Below, one piece after another: positions 42,534-48,956 of a DNA stretch of 48,956 nucleotides. Both the position numbers and the translations under genes were made by a program. Every line of letters begins with the position of its first letter. Positions within the stretch are counted from its first letter, which is position 1. The DNA comes from Bacteroidota bacterium (GTDB lineage: Bacteria > Bacteroidota > Bacteroidia > Bacteroidales > Paludibacteraceae), in contig JAJYBB010000026.1 in assembly GCA_021779195.1 (NCBI GenBank), forward strand, positions 1-48,956, given 5' to 3'. The notes below the pieces were generated by a model. That model saw only the letters and a list, made by a program, of their open reading frames with translations. It made no database searches and was not told the DNA's origin.

Positions 42534-43772
42534 TTAATTTACTTCGCTTTCAAAATCGCCATCGTGCACAAAAGTACGAATTTTATCACCAACTTTAATT
42601 TGCTTCGATGAAGTAATGCGTTTGCCATTTAAAGTTGTGAGTGTAAATCCATGTTTTAAGAGGAAAACCGGCGAGAAGGGTTCAATATTCTTTTCAAATA
42701 ACATGATTTTGTTGTTTTGTTTCATCAATTGTACCTTCAAAGTTGAATGAAAACGGGTTTGCACGTTTTCGAGCCGATGTGATTTTTGAAGCAAATGATT
42801 TCGAAGGGTTTGTTTGATGCGAAATTGCCATTGATCTAACTTTCGATCTTGATTTTCAATTTGTTGATGAACCAATTCTTGAATATTACCCAGCAGGTTT
42901 AAGATGATGAATTCTGCATCTTGCATGGTAGAGATAAGAAATTCAGCAGCAGCCGTTGGCGTTTTCACGTTGGTATGAGCTACCATATCGAGAATAGTGT
43001 TATCTCGTTGATGTCCGATCCCTGAAACAATGGGCAAAGGAAATTGCGCACAATTTAACGCCAAATCGTATGCATCGAAACAGGCTAAATCCGTGTTAGC
43101 ACCTCCTCCACGAATGATAATCACGACGTCGAAAAGATCTGCATGCGCATATATTTTTTCTAAACTTGCGATAATGGAGGATTCAGCCTGATCGCCCTGC
43201 ATGATGGAGGGGAAAAGTTTGATATAAAATGCAAAATGTGATGGATCGTTTTTCAATTGATCACAAAAATCACCGTAACCGGCAGCTGTCGGTGAAGAAA
43301 TGACAGCCAACCTGCGAGGAAGAATCGGAAATTCAAGTTCCCGATTCATATCGACGATACCATCGGTTTCTAATTGCCTGATAATCTGAAGTCGTCGGGC
43401 TGCCAGTTCGCCAATCGTAAAAGTGGGATCAATATCGCGGATATTCAGACTAAAACCATAGATGCCGTGAAAATCGACCGTTACAGCCACTAAGATATTT
43501 AATCCCGAACGCAATACCTGCCCCGTACTGCTTTCAAAATACGGTTTCAGTATTCTGTAAGTCGAAGCCCAGATCGTAGCTTTTACTTTGGAAATCAGTG
43601 CATCTGAATTTGTATCTTTTTCAACTAATTCTAAATAACAATGACCACCTGTATGCTCACGAAGTTCACTTACTTCGGCACGTATCCACACGATTGAATC
43701 AAAATTTGTCCGAATTGCCTGTTGTACTTGTTCTGTAAGCTCGGAAAGTGCAATCGAATTCATAAATTTCAA
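42534..43772 (-). CDS. xseA: exodeoxyribonuclease VII large subunit
   Basis: 412 residues, near full length. It is the catalytic subunit of ExoVII, which degrades single-stranded DNA. The N-terminal OB fold shows SIVWIRAEVSELREHTGGHC (about residues 26-45). The catalytic core shows LAVISSPTAAGYGDF, VVIIIRGGGANTDLACFD (about 214-231), and GIGHQRDNTILDMVAHTNVKTPTAAAEF. A coiled-coil region (about 290-360) precedes a short closing domain. A second ATG at 43763 is possible. The small subunit xseB usually follows immediately; only 53 bp separate this gene from folB, so xseB must be elsewhere. It begins 9 bp after the subtilase gene. Confidence 0.95.
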   Translation of the reverse strand: MKFMNSIALSELTEQVQQAIRTNFDSIVWIRAEVSELREHTGGHCYLELVEKDTNSDALISKVKATIWASTYRILKPYFESSTGQVLRSGLNILVAVTVDFHGIYGFSLNIRDIDPTFTIGELAARRLQIIRQLETDGIVDMNRELEFPILPRRLAVISSPTAAGYGDFCDQLKNDPSHFAFYIKLFPSIMQGDQAESSIIASLEKIYAHADLFDVVIIIRGGGANTDLACFDAYDLALNCAQFPLPIVSGIGHQRDNTILDMVAHTNVKTPTAAAEFLISTMQDAEFIILNLLGNIQELVHQQIENQDRKLDQWQFRIKQTLRNHLLQKSHRLENVQTRFHSTLKVQLMKQNNKIMLFEKNIEPFSPVFLLKHGFTLTTLNGKRITSSKQIKVGDKIRTFVHDGDFESEVN

Positions 43773-43781
43773 CGCTTTAGT

Positions 43782-45431
43782 TTAATTTTCGATGATTATT
43801 TTTCTGGTTTCGGGCTTTCCATTTATTGAAACACAAACCTCGTAAATTCCTGAAGCAAAATGATCCGTGCGAATAGAAAGTGGCGATTCTGTAATTGGTT
43901 TTTGAAACACAAGTTCTCCGGTAACGGAATAAATGCTCACATTATTATGAGCCGACATCAATGTATCCGGTAGACGAAGTGTTAAACTATGAAAAATTCG
44001 ATTATAAATCAGGTTAAAATGATCTTGATGAGCCAAATGAAACGAATCAAAAAGTTGTAAATTTTGTTCGGCTTTTGCAAAATCTGGAATTCCATAGCCC
44101 ATTTGTGCTGTGGGCGCATTGAAAAGATTTCCGGTCCGAAATATTGAGTTCAAAAAAAATGAAATATTTCGGATTTTAAAATCGGCTTCAAACTTTTGGA
44201 GCAAACAAGCCGTCAAACCTGCCATTGCAGGTGTGGCATATGAAGTTCCGCTGCCGATTGCTGTTTTTCCTGTTGTATCTACGATGGAAGTTCCTGTTCC
44301 CATTGCACAAATTTCAGGTTTGACCCGACCATCATAACTTGGTCCAAAAGATGAAAAGGAACTTGAAATCCCAGTCGAAGTAACTGCTCCAACGGCAATT
44401 ATTCCGTCGGCATCGGCCGGTGAACCTATATAATGCCATTTTGAAAGGGCTTCATTTCCGGCAGCCACCAACACAACCATACCTTTTTTGCTTGCTAACG
44501 TTGCTGCACGGCTGGCATGCGATACTTTTCCTGTCATATCTGCATATGAAAAATTCATAATAGAATCATCAAAGGTGTAATAGCCAAGGGATGAAGTTGC
44601 CAGATCTGCACCAACACTGTCGGCATACTCAATGCCTGAACACCAGAAATCAGTTTCAACTTTGTACTCGGTGGGGCTATATTCGGTGCGAATCAACCAA
44701 AAAGATGCATCAGGTGCAGTCCCGAGAAATTGTCCCGGTAAGTTTCCAGTCATAATGGACAAGACATTGGCTCCATGAGCATCTTCGGTAAAGACATTCG
44801 AGTTTGGATTGATAATATCTTTAACTCCCAATAATCTGCCTTGTAACCTCAAACTGTCAAAAGCAGGATTAAGGTCGACGTTGTTAAATCCAGCATCGAT
44901 CACAGCAATTTCTATTCCTTTACCTCGATATCCTTGAGTGTGTAAAACTTTTCCGTTTAATTGCGAAATTTGTGCATCGGCTACTCCGTAATTTGTTGTA
45001 ATATTCGAATTTACACGTATTTGAGGTGAAAGTGCTGCGCCGATAAGTTTACCAGTGTACTCAACAAATCGTACGAAAGTGAAAGCCCTGACTAAATTCA
45101 TTTTGCTTGAATCCGAAAGGATAACCGTCGCACCATTCATCCATTTACTCACGTTATGAACATGAATTCCAAGATTTTCAATTTGAGAGATATATGCAGG
45201 TGTTACAGGTAAATCAGTTGAATCACAGATGATATTGAATGCCGCTCTACGATCGATGGCTCGAGTTGAAAGAAATTCCTCGGGATGCGACAAAGAATAA
45301 GGTGAATTCAGTTTATCGGTAAATTGCACGTAAAAATAATACTGCGTTTGAGCAGCAGTTGAAATGAAGCAGAAAAGAAATAAAGAATTAATTATGAAGT
45401 ATTTGATATTATTTAAAAATTTAATTTTCAT
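43782..45431 (-). CDS. secreted subtilisin-like protease with T9SS signal
   Basis: 549 residues. A signal peptide (about residues 9-27, ending STAAQ) is followed by an N-terminal prodomain-like region (29-150). The S8 catalytic domain carries Asp179 in IAVIDAGFNN, His219 in EDAHGANVLS, oxyanion Asn326 in VAAGNEA, and Ser397 in GSGTSYATPAMAG: a complete triad. The last 80 or so residues form a type A T9SS sorting domain (VSIYSVTGELVF, SGIYEV, RKIIIEN). The protein should cross the outer membrane through the type IX system and be released or surface-anchored. It implies that the genome encodes T9SS. A promoter lies just upstream; xseA and folB probably lie on the same transcript. Confidence 0.93.
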   Translation of the reverse strand: MKIKFLNNIKYFIINSLFLFCFISTAAQTQYYFYVQFTDKLNSPYSLSHPEEFLSTRAIDRRAAFNIICDSTDLPVTPAYISQIENLGIHVHNVSKWMNGATVILSDSSKMNLVRAFTFVRFVEYTGKLIGAALSPQIRVNSNITTNYGVADAQISQLNGKVLHTQGYRGKGIEIAVIDAGFNNVDLNPAFDSLRLQGRLLGVKDIINPNSNVFTEDAHGANVLSIMTGNLPGQFLGTAPDASFWLIRTEYSPTEYKVETDFWCSGIEYADSVGADLATSSLGYYTFDDSIMNFSYADMTGKVSHASRAATLASKKGMVVLVAAGNEALSKWHYIGSPADADGIIAVGAVTSTGISSSFSSFGPSYDGRVKPEICAMGTGTSIVDTTGKTAIGSGTSYATPAMAGLTACLLQKFEADFKIRNISFFLNSIFRTGNLFNAPTAQMGYGIPDFAKAEQNLQLFDSFHLAHQDHFNLIYNRIFHSLTLRLPDTLMSAHNNVSIYSVTGELVFQKPITESPLSIRTDHFASGIYEVCVSINGKPETRKIIIEN

Positions 45432-45455
45432 AGAACATCCCGATTATTTTGTGTA

Positions 45456-45484
45456 CAAAAATACATTTATTTATCGAAGTACAA
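45456..45484 (-). promoter_or_regulatory. promoter of the subtilase gene
   Basis: On the minus strand TTG (plus 45482-45484), 18 bases, then TATTTTTG (plus 45456-45463): both elements match with spacing one base short of the usual 19. The start site would be near 45449, about 18 bases before the ATG at 45431. Confidence 0.6.
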
Positions 45485-45623
45485 GCCATTTGAACTTTTG
45501 ATTGAAAAATCAGAGATTATCAACTTAAATCAGAATTTTAGTTTTTTAGCCGAGAATCAGATCGAAAATATAAACGATATTTCGTGAATTTGAATTTATT
45601 TTAAATGTAGATCATTCAATACG

Positions 45624-47396
45624 TTACTTCATTTCAGGGGTGGTTTTTTCAGGTGCATTTCCTAACATCTGTCTGTCTTGCTTGGGGAATATATGAAATA
45701 AATCGTTCTTATTTTTAGGACGTTCATTTTCAAGCCAGAAAAAGTTTTTCAGGTATAAATCGCTTCCGGAAAGCTGGTGAAGGGGGTACATAGTGCCTGT
45801 TGAAGCACTTGTCATAACAACACGTGAAATTTTTTTGTTTTTTAAATACATTTTCACGAAACTACTTTGGGTTTTATTTAAACCGATTAAAGTAGAATCC
45901 TTTTCATCTCTCGGAAAATAAATGGTTTCAGCATTGCCGTTCACATCAACCTGTTTTAACTGATTACTATCGACATAGGCCGTAATTTCTTTCCCTGAAA
46001 GTTGATTAAAATAGAGCGAATCTTCTTTTTGCACCGCAATGGCAGCCTGGTCGATATGTATTTTCTCAACTTTTTTATTTTTTGTAAAAGCTTGTACAAA
46101 ATCGCCCGAAAGTTGATTGTTGTCCGACCAAAGTACGGGTTTTCCGTACATATTTAGAATTGAATCGCGAGCTGAATATACCAACGAATCACAAATGCCC
46201 TGAACATCTTTCCGGTATAACCGAACATGATAAAATCCTCGAGCCATATCATAAATTGAGTCTTTTGCTCGGAAAAGTGTGTCGGCATGAACGTACATGG
46301 TGTCCTTGTCCGACCAGTCCATCAACAACGCTGAGTCGGTGGCAACTCCATATTTTGTATTCTCATTATAATAAATATAATCGCCAAATAGCGTAACTTT
46401 TTGGGCTGAATCAGTTAACACAACGTTTTTAAACCCTTCGCCGTATTTTTTCTTTTTATCATAAAAAATTGTATCGCCAACTAATGTTTTTCCGTCTTTT
46501 TGTTTTACCAAAGAGCGACTGAGTAGCATTGATCGTTCAGTTGACGTATTGTACCAACCTTTTTTACTATAAATGTCAGTCTCATTATTGTATAAAATAT
46601 GAGTTGGTCCTACGATGTTGGCAATATTGGTTTTTGTGTTATATTTCAGGGTATCAGCATCCAATGTAAAATTTTTATTAAGTAAATGCACCTTGTTTTT
46701 AAACAGCGCTTCATTGCTTGGTGGGGCATATTGTCCCCAAACAGAAGTCAAGGTATTTACATCATCTTTAATTTGACCGCCTGTATAATAATATGCTAAA
46801 TTATTAATCCTGTCGTAATTTAAACTATCGGTTGTCAATACGGTTTTGCGGTTTTCCATGCGAACATGGTGTCTCAATCGAGCCAGTTTCAGGTTGCCAT
46901 CGTAATATAAGAAATCACCGTAAACGAATAATGTATCGCCTTGCACAATGCGAACATGACCGAATGCATCCAACGAATTGGCTTTTTCATAAAAATAAGC
47001 ACTATCGCAGTACATTAATGCATTATCATGCCTGAATCGGACATTTCCTTTTAAAATCTGGATGTCTGGATTTAATGTTTTGTTAAACGAAAGTGTTTCG
47101 GAGTTTTCGAGATAAACCAAGGTGGCATTTTTATTATTTAATGGATTTACAATTGGAGCCAACGGTTTGAAAACGGGTAACTTCGATTTGCGTACAGGCA
47201 TTTTTTTGGAAGAAGGCGCATTTACACCGATGCTTTTTAAAACTTCGTTACGTAATTGTTTGGGTTTGATCTGAGCAGCTGAATGTGAAATAACGATAAA
47301 GAGCACACCTACAATGAAGATGTGCTTTAAAAAAATCAACTTTAATTTTAAAAGTTGAAAATTCTTTTTTTTAAGAATATAATTATCTGAAAACAT
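45624..47396 (-). CDS. OstA-like (LptA/LptD N-terminal-like) protein
   Basis: 590 residues. A charged N-terminus of about 22 residues precedes the hydrophobic signal (FIVGVLFIVISHSAAQ), giving an unusually long signal peptide; no later ATG is available before it. The body has repeated beta-strand units with the OstA pattern: NVRFRHDNALMYCDSAYFYE, GHVRIVQGDTLFVYGDFLYY, and similar segments to about residue 450, in which short strands and D/S/Y turns alternate. This is the jelly-roll fold of LptA/OstA proteins that carry lipopolysaccharide across the periplasm. It has no C-terminal LptD barrel. It lies 66 bp after the SurA-like gene, an envelope-assembly pairing like surA-lptD in E. coli. Confidence 0.85.
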   Translation of the reverse strand: MFSDNYILKKKNFQLLKLKLIFLKHIFIVGVLFIVISHSAAQIKPKQLRNEVLKSIGVNAPSSKKMPVRKSKLPVFKPLAPIVNPLNNKNATLVYLENSETLSFNKTLNPDIQILKGNVRFRHDNALMYCDSAYFYEKANSLDAFGHVRIVQGDTLFVYGDFLYYDGNLKLARLRHHVRMENRKTVLTTDSLNYDRINNLAYYYTGGQIKDDVNTLTSVWGQYAPPSNEALFKNKVHLLNKNFTLDADTLKYNTKTNIANIVGPTHILYNNETDIYSKKGWYNTSTERSMLLSRSLVKQKDGKTLVGDTIFYDKKKKYGEGFKNVVLTDSAQKVTLFGDYIYYNENTKYGVATDSALLMDWSDKDTMYVHADTLFRAKDSIYDMARGFYHVRLYRKDVQGICDSLVYSARDSILNMYGKPVLWSDNNQLSGDFVQAFTKNKKVEKIHIDQAAIAVQKEDSLYFNQLSGKEITAYVDSNQLKQVDVNGNAETIYFPRDEKDSTLIGLNKTQSSFVKMYLKNKKISRVVMTSASTGTMYPLHQLSGSDLYLKNFFWLENERPKNKNDLFHIFPKQDRQMLGNAPEKTTPEMK

Positions 47397-47462
47397 GAAT
47401 ATTATCTGGCTTGTGTTTCAGAGATAAGGAAAACCCGAACCTGAAAATTCACCTAAGTTTTC

Positions 47463-48836
47463 TTATTTTTTAATCCAGCCTGGGTATTGAAATTTACAGT
47501 TTTGCCATGCCGGATCAATGCTGATATAGGTTTCTTGTTGTTTTTTGATAATCCAATTATTCAGAAATTCTTGCTTTTTACGGCTTTCGTAAAGCGTTTG
47601 GAGCATCTGGTAATCGTCGGTAAGGTTGGCTTTATGTGCTTCTACTTTTGATTTCACTTTAACCACGGCTACTACTTCTTTATTTGTTGTAGGATTAATC
47701 ATGGTAAATGGGTTTGAAATCTCACCTACATTCATGTTGTACACAACTTTAGCCACTTCTGGAGGTAAATCCTGATATTCAAATTTTGAAGTGTTATTTT
47801 TTTCATTCAACATCAGACCGGCATTCATTGCCGAATTTTTATCCTGTGAATAACTTTGAACTGCCTGTTCAAAAGTCATTTTATTTTCACGAATAAGGTT
47901 GGCAATGGAGTCTAATGCGTGAATGGCTTTATCTTTTTCTTCAGCCGAAACGTGCGGACGAAGCAAAATATGGCGCACGTTCACACGATCGCCACGTTTT
48001 TCGATCAGTTGAATGATATGGTATCCAAACTCAGTTTGTACAATTCGTGATACTTTTTTGGGATCGGTAAGATTAAATGCTACAGCAGCAAATTCGGGAA
48101 CCAGCTGTCCGCGGCCCATGAACCCCAGTTCGCCTCCACGTTTGGCACTTTCAGTATCTTCAGAATACAACCTTGCTAACACAGAGAAGTCGGCAGTGCC
48201 ATTATTTACACGTTCTGTGAAATCACGTAATTCATCTTTTATCCGGTTTATTTCTGCAATTGGAACAGGAGGTTCGAAACTTACAATTTGAAGTTCAACT
48301 TCGGCTGGGACAGTAGGAATACTATCCACCGGCATTTCGTTATAAAACCGACGGACATCGGAAGGAGTTGATTTAATATTGCTTACTAACTTTTGTTGCA
48401 TTTGCTGGATAATCATCTGATTACGAATCATCGTTGCCAGTTCTTCGCGTAAATCGGGTGTGCTTTTACGGAAATATTCTTCCATTTTTTCTTTCGACCC
48501 TATTTGAGCTATGAAATAATTCAATCGGGTTTCCACCTGATTCAATACCGTCGTCTCATTCACCGTAACGCTATCTAATTCAGCTTGATGCAAAAATAAT
48601 TTTTGTATGGCAAGCTGTTCAGGAATAACACAATAGGGGTCGCCTTGAATAGGGGTGCCATCGTATTGTGCACGAAGGCGTTGCTCTTCAACTTCGGAGC
48701 GTAAAATAGCTTCATCGCCTACTACCCATATTACTTCATCGATAACATTAGTTTTGGTAGGAGACTGAGTCTGAGCTTTTACAAACGATGGCAAAATGCT
48801 TATTAAGAACGAAAAAAATAAAATCAGTTTTTTCAT
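47463..48836 (-). CDS. SurA-like periplasmic peptidyl-prolyl isomerase
   Basis: 457 residues. A signal peptide (MKKLILFFSFLISILPSFVK, cleavage near AQ22) is followed by a SurA_N-type helical chaperone domain (about residues 33-170: VIDEVIWVVGDEAILRSEVE). Two parvulin domains come next: one at about 180-275 with the FSVLARLYSEDTESAKRGGE region, and a second at about 288-385 beginning VNVRHILLRPHV. The layout is that of SurA, the chaperone that delivers beta-barrel proteins to the BAM complex. Its downstream neighbour encodes an OstA-like protein. Bacteroidota often carry two or three such genes in a row; a further one may lie past the window edge. Confidence 0.9.
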   Translation of the reverse strand: MKKLILFFSFLISILPSFVKAQTQSPTKTNVIDEVIWVVGDEAILRSEVEEQRLRAQYDGTPIQGDPYCVIPEQLAIQKLFLHQAELDSVTVNETTVLNQVETRLNYFIAQIGSKEKMEEYFRKSTPDLREELATMIRNQMIIQQMQQKLVSNIKSTPSDVRRFYNEMPVDSIPTVPAEVELQIVSFEPPVPIAEINRIKDELRDFTERVNNGTADFSVLARLYSEDTESAKRGGELGFMGRGQLVPEFAAVAFNLTDPKKVSRIVQTEFGYHIIQLIEKRGDRVNVRHILLRPHVSAEEKDKAIHALDSIANLIRENKMTFEQAVQSYSQDKNSAMNAGLMLNEKNNTSKFEYQDLPPEVAKVVYNMNVGEISNPFTMINPTTNKEVVAVVKVKSKVEAHKANLTDDYQMLQTLYESRKKQEFLNNWIIKKQQETYISIDPAWQNCKFQYPGWIKK

Positions 48837-48911
48837 ACGTAAATAATTTGTTAATACAGAGGTAAAACACCTCTTTTTTGTTTTAAATCATGTGATTAAA
48901 ATTGATAAACA

Positions 48912-48947
48912 CAAAAAAAAAGAGAGCACTTGTCAGAAGGCAAATGC
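48912..48947 (-). terminator. terminator of a gene beyond the right edge
   Basis: On the minus strand GCATTTG (plus 48941-48947) pairs with CAAGTGC (plus 48926-48932), with one wobble and an 8-base loop, and leads into a U tract (plus A run 48912-48920). It would end a minus-strand transcript that enters from outside the window, leaving surA to its own promoter in the 75-base gap. Confidence 0.6.
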
Positions 48948-48956
48948 GACAATTGG

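Noticed and set aside
1-48956. CRISPR array, prophage, insertion sequence, tRNA or rRNA
   Set aside because: No regularly spaced direct repeats, transposase, phage structural gene or cloverleaf was found on either strand by reading.

Overview
The window is an ordinary chromosomal stretch of an AT-rich Bacteroidota genome, most like the Bacteroidales/Marinilabiliales. The evidence is a subtilase with a C-terminal type IX secretion (T9SS) sorting domain, an OstA-like protein next to a double-parvulin SurA-like chaperone, CarboxypepD_reg/DUF5686 envelope proteins, a Cbp1-type lipoprotein, RNase Y beside ZapA, and lpxK overlapping a purine nucleoside phosphorylase gene. Starts have A-rich leaders rather than Shine-Dalgarno sequences. 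Several intergenic regions carry the Bacteroidota sigma-ABfr promoter pattern TTG-N18-20-TAnnTTTG. No tRNA, rRNA, CRISPR array, insertion sequence or phage gene was seen.

Layout. 1-929 is AT-rich and gene-poor, with a possible small RNA ending at a strong hairpin. 930-7461 (minus) holds a DUF1080 protein, pgl-zwf (oxidative pentose phosphate entry), PNP-lpxK, and a CarboxypepD_reg protein. 8077-12345 (plus) holds an NCS2 purine permease, proA, an RRM RNA-binding protein with a long leader, and a CPBP membrane protease. 12611-15191 (minus) holds rny, a structured RNA in the position I associate with 6S RNA, zapA, a coiled-coil partner gene, and a second small RNA with its own promoter and terminator. 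15471-30275 is the most distinctive part: a seven-TM AraC-type regulator diverges from a six-gene signalling cluster. The cluster comprises a ten-PAS histidine kinase, a single-domain response regulator, a REC-PAS-GAF-PAS protein with no output domain, a CheR-type methyltransferase, a HAMP-GAF hybrid kinase with two receivers, and a REC-PAS3-HisKA_3 kinase. 30380-40458 (mostly plus) holds xerD, a DUF5686 protein, proC, rpiB, thiL, tdk (minus), an acidic conserved protein, rsmI, a Cbp1-like lipoprotein and a YjjG-type HAD phosphatase. 40563-48836 (minus) holds a POT transporter, folB, xseA, a T9SS subtilase, an OstA-like protein and a SurA-like isomerase.

How the genes fit together. Most are housekeeping functions: NADPH supply, purine salvage, proline synthesis, lipid A, cofactors, rRNA methylation, DNA repair and outer-membrane assembly. 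The signalling cluster is the accessory module. It has three histidine kinases and five receiver domains but no DNA-binding response regulator, and it has a CheR without a CheB or a classical chemoreceptor in view. The hybrid kinase has receptor-like architecture and five exact seven-residue repeats carrying Q/E positions before its kinase core, which makes it a plausible but unproven CheR substrate. Other points worth checking are the two structured RNAs around zapA, a PNP with Asp where human PNP has Asn243, a POT transporter lacking the first Glu of its ExxER motif, and the RRM gene leader with competing hairpins.
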